From contig KL197718.1 in assembly GCA_000697665.1 (NCBI GenBank), positions 514,354 to 559,927 on the forward strand: a stretch of DNA of 45,574 bases, read 5' to 3'. The translations under genes and the position numbers were made by a program. Source of the DNA: Jaapia argillacea MUCL 33604. Its lineage: Eukaryota > Basidiomycota > Agaricomycetes > Jaapiales > Jaapiaceae. Below are positions 10,967 to 21,783 of the stretch, piece by piece (the first letter of the stretch is position 1; each line of letters starts with the position of its first letter). Under the pieces are notes generated by a model. That model saw only the letters and a program-made list of their open reading frames with translations. It made no database searches and was not told where the DNA came from.

Positions 10967-12051
10967 ACACCATCCACGCTGATTATTCGTCCCTTGTGTG
11001 TTTTTCAGGTACTGTAGTATGGTTAACTGGTAAGCCACTCCTTTATCACCAAATCCCTTATTCTCATAATCGTACATTGATGTTTTGGACAATTTACCAG
11101 GATGACAGGGGAAGTTTGAGAAGCTTGGGCGAGATGAAGTCACGGGTCATTACCGCTTGTCCTATTCCGCAGCACCTGATGTTTTGTTGATTCTTGGATG
11201 TGTACGAAGCTCAATACCCTCTTTTCCTACACGCTCATCGTTGGCCCCTTGCGTGACTTCAGGCAGGACGGTCGCCTGGTAAGCCAGTCCTTTACCATCA
11301 ATCCCATACTCTTACAATCGTACATTGATATTTGGACAGCCTCACAGGGTGACATGAACCTCCGGGGGAAGGTTGAGGGGGTTGGGCGGTACGAAGTCGT
11401 GCATCCCCAAGTCACCCCTTGTCCCACTGGCAATTCGGCATTCCACCTGAATTCTTTCGTTTTCTCACTTTCTGTTTTTGCTAATCCTTAGGCATTTACG
11501 AATCCGAATTCCTTTCTTTTTTCCCCCCTTTTCTGCAGAAGCATGTGAGGGGAGTTGAGGATCTAGGGCGATACGAAGTCGCGCATCACTACCGCTGGTC
11601 ACACTCAGCACTCCACCTCAACTCTCTCGTTTTGTCACCTTTTTTTTTGCTAACTCTTGGACATTTACGAAGCTGAACGCCGTTTTGTGTTTTCAGGCAG
11701 GATGGTCGTCTGGTAAGCCACTCCGCCTTAACACCACTCCTTTATTCTCACAATCAACATTGATGTTTGGACAGCCTCAGAGAATGGCGCGAACCTTGGG
11801 GTGGAGGAGTTTTGAGGGAGCTACGAAGTCACGCGTTACTACAGCTGGCCCCACTCGGCTCCTGATTTTCTATTGATTCTTGGACACATACGAAGCTGAA
11901 CGCCCTCGTTTTCCTACACGCTGATCATCCGTCCTGGGTGTTTTCGGGCAGCTCGGTCACCTGTTAAGCCACTCCATCATCATCAAATCCCATTCTCGCA
12001 ATCACACATTGACGCTCTGACAGCCCCCGAGGTTGGCACATCCCGATGCCA
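10967..12051 (+). repeat. Decayed tandem array of ~250-bp exon/intron-like modules
   Basis: At least four diverged copies of the same block follow one another. Markers are the string GTAAGCCA(C/G)TCC at 11029, 11279 and 11713, with a changed copy (TTAAGCCACTCC) at about 11963. Each is followed about 45 nt later by an ACATTGATRTTTGGACAG-like string, then a TACGAAGTC-like string. Spacings between neighbours are 250, 434 (one unit partly lost or stretched) and 251 bp. In the better units the block looks like a short exon ending CAGGACGGTCGCCTG, a 40-60 nt intron with GT and CAG ends, and a second exon part reading VEGVGRYEV. That order resembles the leader of the kinase gene at 34956 (QDGRLETVGDHYEAIG). 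No kinase domain follows, and frames do not stay open, so I treat this as non-coding or decayed. Confidence 0.65.
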
Positions 12052-12384
12052 GTATACTCGATCTCTCTTGCGGCCCTTGACGGTACCGAACCAACTGGCG
12101 GTGCTACCAATGTCGGTCTAGAAGGCCATCGCCTCTCTGCTTCTGCACCGCGCTGCCAGTGGAAACTCAGGCTAACAAGAGATGAAGTACACCTAAGCTT
12201 TTGGTCCGTCGTTCTGTACTAGCCACGCGACCTTGATGCCCGAACTTTCGCTTGTATGCCGTAGAGGGCATGCAGCGTTGGGAGCCTATGCGTTTGCTTA
12301 AAAGCTTCAATACTTGGCTCAACCAGTACTATTCAACCCTACATACTTCAGGCTCTGACGACCTCATCGTCACCAACACTCGCG

Positions 12385-14541
12385 ATGATATATCTGACTC
12401 CGCTCTTAACTCTCATCGCCCTCCTAGACCTCACATCCGCTTTCTCACTTCCTATCACCAGGGCCGACACACCAAATCCCTCTTCCACTTCAATCAACTT
12501 CACAAACGCTTACAATATGGGATATCTCATAACCATCGAATTTGATGGTCAACCTATCCAGGTATCGTCCCTCCCTCCACCACTTTAACCTTTTTAGTGA
12601 GCGAGCGTGGGTGCGATCTAGGTTTTACTAGATACGGGGAGTTCGGATTTGTGGATCGATCCCGGGCCAACCGGAGTTGACCTTTCGCGTTTCGTCAATA
12701 CGGGAATGGGAGCGGGTTTGTGGTATGGCTCGACTGTGTAAGTAGTACGCGAGTTTTCGAGCTTGCTTATGATGATCATATTGTTGTGCTGATGTTTTGA
12801 GGCCGTGTATCATAGAGATTCGACTGTTGCTCAAGGTCCTATCGTCGTTGGTCCTGTTCAGATCGGTGACTTCAAGGTGGATAAACAGGCTTTCAGTATG
12901 TCATCATTCCCCCTTCGCATGAGAGCCCTTACACTAACCCCCCATTTTATTTAGTTTCGGCGACGGGCAGTAATGCTACTTTCCCCAGCATGAACGACTT
13001 TGGGATATTAGGTGTTGCACCGTGAGGGTCGTTGTTACTTCCACACAGTCTGAAGATTCTGATGGTTGTCGTTGTGTTTCAGCGCTTCTTTGATCGCTTT
13101 CACCCTGGTGAACACAAGCTACAATGGGAGGACATTTTTGGATAATGTATGTTCCAAGCCCACCACCGCCATCTTGACTTAACTGTTGCTAATTCTTCAG
13201 GTATTCATGATGTACCTGATGAACCCAACTATATTACATTGGGGTTCTCCAGAGATCTCATCTACGGGATCACAATTGGAGGCACTTTCACCATCGGTAC
13301 GCGATCCACGTTAACTCATTTTTACGGTGTTCAAATATCTGCATATAGGAGAAGTTGCAAGCGATCTTGCCGCTGTGACGAAGACACCGCCGAGGAAGGT
13401 CGTTTACACCTTAGCTACTTTTCCTAGGTGGTCGACCACGTTAGACGGGATAATCGTGAATGGGAAAACATACAATGGGAATTCCAAATTGTAAGTCGCT
13501 CCTCTTCGTACCAGGTGCTTACTGTACCATGGCTCTTCCATAGCAACAACACATTTGTCAGTGCAGGCCAAACAATCACCATGCTCGACACTGGTACTGG
13601 CGGTGGTGAGTGAAACATCAGTACCTAACTTCCAAGCACGCTTTCAACCTTTCCAACAGCCCTCCTCCCCCGTTTCTACGCCGACGCGATATTCAATGAT
13701 CTTCCTGGTGCCGTATTCAACGAGAGCCGATCCACATATATCGTCCCCTGCGATACAAAACTCAACGTCAGTTTTGTATTCGGAAAGGACGAATACCCTC
13801 TCAACCCCATGGATATTTTTAACGTTGTGGATGTAAGTGATAGTGGGGAGCTTACATGTGCCGGGGCGTTTGGAGTCGAAGACCTTAGCGATGTCGGTGA
13901 GTAAAGTGTTCACTTTGTTGCTAGACTATTCCTCAGGCTGAGGTTCGGTCTGACTTTGTCTTGGTTTAGACATTGTTTTGGGTGACACCTTCCTCCGTAA
14001 TGTATATGCGCTCTTCGACTTTGGACGGTGGGCTACGTCGGGAACCGGGGACCCGTTTGTACAGCTTTTGAGTGTGGGTACTGCCGCACTCCGCGAAAGT
14101 CTTGTATCTGACTTGAATGCTTCAGGTGACGAACCAAGCTCAGGCTTGGAATGACTTTGACTCAGCCAATACGGTTCGTCTCAATTCATACAAGAAGCTC
14201 AGTCTTGGCTCATCAGGTAAGCACACCTTCGCCCGTCCCCCCCTGGCTCGTGTTGATCCATGACTGGACCTGATGCAATAGGAGGCAACACAACCAACAA
14301 TGCAGTTCCGCCTTCCCCATCAACTCTAGAGAACAGCAACTCTGAACTGCTCAGAAACTCATACGTCATACTTGGCTTGCTCGCCGGAGTGATTGTCCTC
14401 CTCGTCCTGTTTACGCTGGTCGCGAGGGGCAGCAAGGATGGGGGTCACAAATCCGTGCCTAACGTATCCAGCCTGCGGGATGGTCGCGCGATGCTTGGCG
14501 ACGACTTTTTTACGAAATCTTACGCATACTCCGCACCTTGA
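12385..14541 (+). CDS. Membrane-anchored aspartic protease (A1, pepsin-like)
   Basis: A secreted-pathway endopeptidase, probably held at the cell surface. Twelve exons give 499 aa: 12385-12561, 12622-12737, 12816-12895, 12955-13021, 13083-13150, 13201-13296, 13349-13490, 13544-13605, 13660-13896, 13970-14073, 14126-14216 and 14282-14541. A signal peptide (about 1-20) is followed by FTNAYNMGYLITIEFDGQ and the first active site DTGSSDLW (Asp about 63). The second site is MLDTGTGG (Asp about 264), with Thr in place of the usual third Ser. Further blocks are TLDGIIVNGKTYNGNSKL and DIVLGDTFLRNVYALFDF. A Ser/Pro/Asn-rich stalk then leads to one transmembrane segment (about 440-460) and a short cytosolic tail. 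There is no clear pro-peptide of zymogen size between signal and catalytic domain. The exon 5 donor (GTTCCA at 13151) was chosen because it alone keeps the conserved frame. Confidence 0.9.
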
Positions 14542-14953
14542 GAAGACGATCCTGCTGCAAACAACCTGGATGAACATCTGACACGGATATTTACCCCTTC
14601 CAATCTATGACATGGACATCTTGTAACTTATCGTTGTCATCGAACATTGTCGAACACCATCCTCGGACTGGCGAAAAGTCGTATAATCGTTGATCCACAA
14701 CCTTTGGTACTCAGCAACCATGGTGAGAATGTGAAATATGCCACAATCCACGTTCCTGCTGCGCTATTGGAGCTCAGGACCGACGTGCCCAGCTATGAAT
14801 AGATGAGTTTGCGTGGTGGATGGACTAAAACCAAGAATAGATCGTTATTGACTCTTCTGGGAGCCACACCAGACACGGATCACCTCGGCTGGGGCAGTCC
14901 CTTCTTCAGTATATCCAAGCCACCACATATCGGCTACGCTTTTAAAACCCAAC
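14542..14953. other. Tail-to-tail spacer
   Basis: Lies between the ends of the protease gene (+) and the MFS gene (-). It must hold both 3' UTRs. I see no coding frame or clear repeat. Confidence 0.5.
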
Positions 14954-16579
14954 CTATCCCGTTTTGGCCTTTAAGTCCCTCCATAGCGTTAGGAACATGA
15001 CACCTCCAATCCCAACGATCGCGATCTGCAAGCCCAGGTAGTTGAGCATGCCGACGCTGACTCCAGCACCACCCCAGACAGCTCCCAGTACCCGTCCAGT
15101 ATAATTGCTATACTGGATTACCAAACTAATCCTCGTGTTCCACTCGCCTGGCAACTGCTTCGACAGCAAGCTGAGGGTAACCGTACTCGCGAGATTAAAC
15201 CCCAGTGCTACGAGGAACCAAGAAACGAAGACAGTTCCAAAGTTCGTGCGTCCTGCCTTCACCGTACCGAGCATGATGAGTAGGCCGATTAAACCAATTC
15301 CTGATCCCAAGGCTAAGATGACACGGTCTTGAACTCGACGGGCAAACCATAGGTTAAGGAATAGGAAGGGAAAAGTCGAGACCCCACCGAGAGCAATGAG
15401 GTTCCCTGCTGCAAAAGGTGTCGAGTGGAATGCGCGGGCAGTGTAGACGGGTATGTTGGCCTCCCAGCCACCGAGGATGAAGAAGCATGTCATGGCGTAC
15501 CAGCACATGCAGACAATCACACCCCAACGTTGGGGAGTTAAGTGGTTGTTTTCATCGAGCTCGTCTCTGTTCTCCGTTCTATCCGAATTAAGCGTGGTGG
15601 GTGGACAAGGTCGATTGGGGGAGTTGTAAGACGGAGTTGGGGTAGGAGTGGAAGATTCCAGTTCGACGGCTGAAGTGGAACTGTTCGATGAGACTGGCGC
15701 CTTGGGTACATCTTCGTAGAAGAAGGCAGCCGCCACCCAAAATACTATCCATAAGACGGCCATAATCCAACCTGGACTCGTGTAGCCGTTGAATACCTCA
15801 TTGGCAAACCCGATCTTGTATAACAGGCCTCCAATAAAGGGTCCAACGCTGAAACCGATTCCCTGACCTACTACAAGCCATCCAGCCAAAGTCGTTCGCC
15901 GGCGAATGCCGACGATGCGGGGGTCAGAGCAATAGCGTTTTGAGTACATGAAGAACGTGAGCGAGAGCCCGAGGACGATGCGACTGATGAGAATGAGGTA
16001 TAGGAATCGTGTCACGTATGCCAGACCGTAGAGGATGTTGCCGATAACGGCGAAGGTGCAGGCAAAATGTAGCGGGCGCTTGTAGACACCTGGGTTAGCA
16101 GACAAGAGTTTCTTATCAGTTTCTGAGACCGCCGGAGGATGAAGGGGCAATCGAGATCACCTTGATCAACCTTCATGAGGGGAATGAGACTCAGACCAGA
16201 AAAAACGGTTGGGATTCCGATGACGAGACCTGAGAAGGTCGCAGTCCCCCCCAGGGACTCTGCATAGGCACTTGAGGAGGAGACGATGATGAAGAATGAG
16301 ATCTTCAACCAAAAGTCAACAACACTCAATGGATCTACGTGAAATCGTTACCTGGAGCAAGGCATTCGTCAAAATGACAATTGCAAGAGAGGTCCGCCTG
16401 GGTAACTTGAATTCAGGATCTTCCTCGAGCTGAAGGGCGTCCGTATCCCCGAAACTTGCTGGCGCAGGTGCACCCAGTGAAGAGCTTCGTGATCGGTCCC
16501 CAAACAGCGAGCGACGACCGGTTCGCCAGGTGGGTACGTTGACCACTGTACTCAAAATTTGAGGTGCTGCTGACGACAT
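14954..16579 (-). CDS. MFS transporter (MFSD8/YCR023C-like)
   Basis: A multi-pass membrane transporter of the major facilitator superfamily; the substrate is not predictable. Three exons (16579-16352, 16302-16161, 16089-14954) give 501 aa. The cytosolic N-terminus of about 65 residues ends in KLPRRTSLAIVILTNALLQ, the start of TM1. Recognisable parts are GTATFSGLVIGIPTVFSG, then FLYLILISRIVLGLSLTFF (the TM4 region with SRIVLG), then GWLVVGQGIGFSVGPFIGG (TM5). A central Ser/Thr/Pro-rich loop at about residues 240-280 separates the two six-helix halves. The second half has GWEANIPVYTARAFHSTPFAAGN and later GEWNTRISLVIQYSNYTGRVLG. This second-half pattern is what I associate with fungal relatives of lysosomal MFSD8, but that link is from memory of family features. 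The start is the first Met of the long open first exon. Confidence 0.85.
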
Positions 16580-16832
16580 GGTGGTCCTGAGTGAGCATGC
16601 GTGATAGCCACAGGGAAGGTGTTCCGCGTTTACGGGAGTCAGTGGGTCGCGGGCCGTTGGCTGCTTCTTCCTCGAAAGTGTGTTCGCAACAAGTCTACAA
16701 GTCCACAAGTCAACAAATCCCCTGACGACGTAGTTCGTACAGGTCCAGCCCGAATGAATAAGTTATTAGATATTTCTAGAGAAACGGGGTACAGATACAG
16801 TAAACGGTGTCCCAGGTCTATCAGTCTATGGT

Positions 16833-19267
16833 CTATGATTGTGACGACCTGCTATATCGCACCCACAATCCGCCCTGGTATGCGAAATCAGGGTTGACCA
16901 AAGAAGATGTGATGGAACACTGACCTTCACATAGAGCGTGAGGGCTGCTGACGGCCAGATCTTTTCAACGGTTTGTCGGCCCCTCCTAAATTTCCACTCC
17001 TCAGGAGGAAGGGACCCTTCGGGTTGTGCCTCCGGTACCAGAGTAAACGTATCGTATTGCTGCAGCAATCTCACCAAGAAATATGTTGCCTCATTGAGTG
17101 CATATTGCTGACCAATACACTGCGAGGGGGCGAATCAGTCCCGTGACACTCGGAACGAGATGGTTATCAATAAGATGCTTACCACCCGAGGTCCAGCGCT
17201 GAACGGAGCATACATCATGGGGTTTGAGGTATAGATTGATAGTCGGGCAGGATCAAGCCAGCGTTCCGGGTCAAACACGTCGGCATCCGTACCCCATAGG
17301 GCGGTGTTCCGTTGGACGAGAAGCGGGAGGTAGACGATGTTCGTCTTTCCGGGCATGTACAACGGACCTGACGGCTCTCCAAAGGTGCGGTCGGACAGAG
17401 GCAACGCACATGCCGCTCTGCTCTCGCGTACATTGAGGGGTACTGGAGGGAATAGTCGCAATGTCTCGTTGATCACCGCTCGCACTGGTTTACGGAACTC
17501 GTGAGGGCCTGTGAAACGAGTATAAGTGGAATCACCAACTGTATCTAAGACTTTTTATGGCTTCATATGTCGGGGCTTGCGTAGGTCCACAATGTTGTAG
17601 GACTTCAGCGCGGAGCTTTTGCGTGACTTCGGGATGGAGCGCCATAAAATAAGTTACGAACGTCAGGAGACAGGCAGTCTGCATTGAACGTGCTGAAACC
17701 ATTAGCGAGGGGCGATGTAGTGATCTGATAGCATCACTAACCGTGTCCCTAGAGGCCAATAGCATGCTGAGCAACTGATCTCGAATCAAAACCGGATCTG
17801 TGAAGGCGGAGGTCTTTAGATGACGACCGGGCTGAAAGAACAGTTGATTCATACCATTGGTGCTATCTGCCAGATGTTGGAGGAAAGTTTTCTCCGAGAC
17901 GGAACTTTGCACACCTGCCTTGTGCATGCGTATTTTGTCGGAGATTGCTCGCTCTACATGAGGATCCAACCAGCGTCCAATGGTTTTGACGGGACCCGCG
18001 GTCTTATCGCCAAACAGTTCAAACAAGGGCCAGATGTACCCGATCCGTGCTCGGTTTGTGATGATTTGTTGACAAGCTTCAAAGGCCTGGGTGAAGGATC
18101 CGAATTCGTCGTGGGTGGCGGAGCCTTTAAGCCCGAGGGATGCTTTACCAGGTGTCGGAAGTGTACCTGAAAGAGTGTCGAGGTTCTGCCCAAAAAGGAA
18201 TTCAGAAGCGGTGTCGAGGGTGAATCGGGCATAAAGGTCTTGTGCCTCCACGGGGAGCTTTCCCGACGAGGCCGAGGAGATGATGGAAAGAGTATGTTGG
18301 ACGTGTCTTTCGAATAACTCGAAGTCGGAGATCCGTTCCCGAGCAAGGAAAGGCCGAGCAATGCCTCGGTGCTAGAAACGCCGCGTGAGCCAGATTTCTG
18401 GGTGATATGAAGGTTCATCCCACCATCTTCCACATCTAAAAACATCGCCGGTAAGCGGTGAATTGCGAACTGGTGTTAGTCAGTTGACACGCACCTCGTC
18501 GTCGCGATTGAAGATCCCATTCCCCAGAAATGATTCCCTGCATTCCAATGAGGTCAAGTCTATAAAAGTGAAGGTTGCAGCTTACATCCTCTCCTTCTGG
18601 TATGTCCCTCTCCAGAAGCGGTGGAAGCCTGTCGCGATGACGAATTTTGAATGGTCTTCATCCATTGTAATGATCTGAGTGGAAATACCATTGGTCCCGC
18701 TACCAAAACCTACCCCAAACCAACAATAGGGGCCACCATGACTTTGCAAGTCGAATGTCCACTAAGAAGATTGCGTCCCGGACACCGAGATGGGTTAGAG
18801 TCACAGAATCTTCAAAGAAGCCATCGGAGACGGATGCAGCGGTCAGGTAGCCCACTAAGTGATCTTCGGGGGAGTGAAGAAAGACCAACCTGATCCACCC
18901 CAAAAATTCGAAGATTCAACGTCGTGCATTGATACTCCTCGAAAAGCCCCAGATACACGTCAAGAATGTAACTGGTTTTAAAGGCCTTCATCATCCTATA
19001 TAAGACGTCGACATTGCCGGGCCATTTGCCTTGAACTCGAGTGATCGGAACGGCGCCAAGTCGCTTCGCGTCGAATGCTTGGACAGTATCTCGGATGAGG
19101 CACTTGCCGAAAGCCCATGTAACGATAAATAGTGCATAAGATGGCACGGTAAGGAAACCCAAGCGTGTGTGAGTCGTGTTCAGTATCAATGTGAGGATTG
19201 TTGAAGGGAGGAGCAGAGCGCGACAGACGTCGAAGAGGAGGCGAGTTCGATACCAAGTAGGATGCAT
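16833..19267 (-). CDS. Cytochrome P450, CYP63-like
   Basis: A membrane-bound heme monooxygenase. CYP63 members of wood-decay fungi oxidise alkanes, fatty acids and xenobiotics; the substrate here is unknown. Ten exons give 594 aa: 19267-18890, 18674-18586, 18537-18495, 18435-18424, 18371-17855, 17797-17742, 17678-17552, 17508-17183, 17119-16925 and 16874-16833. The N-terminus has hydrophobic helices typical of the group. Next come RIFGVDQIIT, ESFLGNGIFNRDDE, WKMHRGIARPFLARERISDF and FLFGQNLDTL. The I-helix is LLASRDTTA, ExxR is ETLR (422-425), and the PERF-like motif is FDPERW. The heme loop is FSAGPRVCIGQQYA with Cys about 517. The end is KGGLWVRYS, as in CYP63. Exon 4 is only 12 nt (MWKM). 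The exon 7/8 junction has two possible donors. The start is the first Met before the membrane helix, where the frame upstream lacks an ATG. Confidence 0.92.
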
Positions 19268-19650
19268 TCTGGGGCGCCTGACAAAAGTTAGAAAGTTGAC
19301 AGCCAAGCCATCTTCTGGGTGTATGTTTTATACGTCGAAGGTCAAAGTATGTCTGATGTATCTGGCAGTGTTCTTTCCAGGGTCCCACAGGTCAACGAAA
19401 CCCAGTCGTCATGCTAGAGACAACTTCAGAATCCAACACGGTGGCACCGGCGAAATTAGTGCATCCGGGAACAGCACCGTGGGCATGGCTACGCCCGAAA
19501 GTAGGACAGCCCCCTATATTCATCAACATCGGTCTTTCCTTGCCTCCGTCGGTCACCACGACACCTGTCACGATAATTTCTACCACTCTAAGTCGGAACT
19601 CGAATACGGACGCTACACTCCGACGTAGCCGAACTGAACGGGGGGAGATC
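19268..19650. other. Spacer upstream of the P450 gene
   Basis: It should hold the P450 promoter. A T-run lies at 19687-19697 just beyond. Overlapping frames on both strands exist, none convincing. Confidence 0.4.
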
Positions 19651-20121
19651 TCAAGCGCCTTGGGTTTGCAGAAGCGCCGGTATTCGCTTTTTTTTTTGCT
19701 CCATCGCCCACCGGACTATTCCATCCTCCTTGATCCAACCCGGCATAGTAAGCATTCTCCATCCTTCGCTCCATCTTTCTTGGAGTGATGCTCTCGCTTT
19801 GAGAATTTTTTTCAACGCCAGATTCAGACATCCGTCGACCGGGACATCAGGCGCCGCTGCCAGCGGCTCTATGTTGTAACGCCCACCCAAAATTACTACC
19901 GATAGTTCCCTCGGTTCTTCAATTGCCGGGCAGACCGTTACTTGGATTCTGTAATGTATGTTCCTGAGGGGGTCGTTGACATGCTCTAGTTGTGCTACCG
20001 CATGGGGGACTATGAACGTTTTCATTGGCCTCGGTAACTCGACGCATCCACTGGGTGTCACTTCTAGGCTCGACCCTTCGTCGTGGATCGTAAATTGTAG
20101 TCTTGCTACTTGATGGGGCAT
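19651..20121 (-). CDS. Hypothetical protein, 156 aa
   Basis: An intron-free frame with an ATG and a natural stop. I do not recognise it. The composition looks protein-like: mixed charged and hydrophobic residues, a beta-rich first half (VARLQFTIHDEGSSLEVTP, IHYRIQVTVCPAI), then LSVVILGGRYNIEPL. The second half is helical and basic (LALKKILKARASLQERW, MEQKKKRIPALL). There is no signal peptide and no transmembrane segment. It starts about 380 bp upstream of the P450 on the same strand. It may be a single-exon gene, the last exon of a longer gene, or a chance frame. Confidence 0.35.
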   Translation of the reverse strand: MPHQVARLQFTIHDEGSSLEVTPSGCVELPRPMKTFIVPHAVAQLEHVNDPLRNIHYRIQVTVCPAIEEPRELSVVILGGRYNIEPLAAAPDVPVDGCLNLALKKILKARASLQERWSEGWRMLTMPGWIKEDGIVRWAMEQKKKRIPALLQTQGA

Positions 20122-21711
20122 TCAACCTTGCGTGGAAGCTCCTTCTGAGCTCACTGATGCAACGGGGCGTTCTGATTTCGACGAAGAACCTCTCTGTGCC
20201 CTAATCCCACGGATGTACGATAACAACCGCTACAAGCTTTGGTATGTTGATCTGCTTCACTCAGATTGCATCGATAATCCAGATTGCCCTCATCCAGGAG
20301 TGCAGACTCAACCACGAGATTTTCTCCCACTCTGTGTTGACTCAGTGTCTTGGAGAGAAATGGCGGTCTCCGCTATCAGGTCAGCTTGCCTTTGAGTCAT
20401 ATGCTACCGACGTTCGGCAATCTAACTTCTCGTGTGATCAACTCATTTCATAGTTAGGGGTACACCACGCAGAGGTGCAGGTCGTCATGCCGAGGGAAAG
20501 GGTCGATGATTACCTTCCTCCGAAAGGGACTACAGCCGGAGCATATTGAACGAGTATGAAACCTGCTTAGTGAAGCTCGTTCTCGATGACCGCACGACAG
20601 GCTCATAGCGGGTCCCCCAATCTCTACGACGAGGTGCATTAGCGAAACATTTCGCATCTCGTGGCCTCCCGACCTCGAGGTCGTGCCCATAATCTGGAGC
20701 ATCAGTGAGTCAGGTTGCCCCGATGAACCTGATTATCAGGCGCTAAAGCAGTCCGTAAAGCCTAACGGTAAACACTTCCTGGGTTTTGGCGCACACTGAT
20801 GATCGTCAATCTGTTATCGGACGCTACCCAACAGTCCTAGTGTGCCTCTGAATATTCGTCCTCTCTATACACGCACTCTCAACGTGTTGTATACTCCGCG
20901 GCACCACTCACGGTAAAGTCATGTCATTCATTGGCGGCTCCCAGTAAGGTTCGCATCGATGTGCCTTGTCGCTAGCTTCCCATGACCTTCCGGTGAGTTT
21001 GAATGCGCCCATTCAGCGGAGACAACCCCCACAACGAGATCGTTTCCCTATGCGTGGCCTCAGGTACTGTTCGGTCCTCCATTCATATTGCCACAAGGGC
21101 CCTCAAATACCCTGTTCGATTGCATCTCAGCCTCGCCCCGTATATGTACATCGTGGCGCCACCACCCCCTCTCCTTCGGTGACAAATCGATAGCTCAAGA
21201 TATGCCCTGCCCAGGGCACCCGTTGATAGCCTTTACCGCCGTTTCTCCCCATTGTTTGGAACTTGCCTGGTTTTGCCCGTTGAGTTCGACCAGAGGATGC
21301 AGCGTTAGATCATGAGGGCATCCACTTACGTTGGGTCCCTTTGGATGGGCCATTTGACTCTCTTTCGTCCTACACAATCCTGCCGAGATATCCCCATGGG
21401 GTCGTTTGCAGGAGTGGTGGCCAGAACCGAACTTTGACCTCGTACTCTCAACAAGTTCCATGTCGTAACTTTATTTTGCCTCGTTGGGTTTTTCTTATCT
21501 TGTTCCATGAGCTCCTGGGTCTCGCGGTCGAAATACACTGGTTTCGTTCCTCGGCATTCAAATCAAAGCCAGCAAAAACTGACAGGAATGCTTGCTACCC
21601 GTCGATTGAGCAACATCGAAGAGAGATCAAGCGAAAAATTTATACACTGCTTCGACCTGGAATAGAATCGACCTCTACTGTCAGTAATGCAAAGTGGAAT
21701 GAATGTTGATG
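20122..21711. other. Intergenic stretch, no gene seen
   Basis: Several frames of 60-120 codons overlap on both strands. None has a recognisable domain or a consistent set of splice sites. It may be decayed repeat DNA. Confidence 0.45.
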
Positions 21712-21783
21712 TACACTGAAGGGGAGTCGAACCCCTGCCGCTTGCTTGGAAGGCAAGCATGATAACCGCTTCACCATCAGTGT
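21712..21783 (-). tRNA. tRNA-Gly (anticodon TCC)
   Basis: Read on the minus strand the 72 nt fold as a cloverleaf. The acceptor stem ACACTGA pairs with TCAGTGT and leaves discriminator A. The D arm contains the A box TGGTGAAGCGG. The anticodon stem CTTGC/GCAAG carries loop CTTCCAA, giving anticodon TCC for Gly (codon GGA). The T arm AGGGG/CCCCT carries the B box GGTTCGACTCC. No intron is present. CCA is not encoded, as expected for a eukaryotic nuclear tRNA. Confidence 0.92.

Noticed and set aside
13201-13295. Alternative frame starting VFMMYLMNP in the protease gene
   Set aside because: It follows from the GTATGT donor at 13147, but the other frame (IHDVPDEPNYITLGFSRD) is clearly the conserved one and fits the donor at 13151.
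17797-17854. Reading through the P450 intron as coding (GMNQLFFQPG insert)
   Set aside because: It is open in frame, but splicing gives STNDPVLIRDQLL, which matches P450 relatives without an insert.
3636-19267. A sterol/terpenoid biosynthetic cluster (cyclase, P450, transporter, protease)
   Set aside because: ERG7 is the primary-metabolism enzyme, the P450 is CYP63-like, and unrelated housekeeping genes lie between them. Nothing indicates co-regulation.
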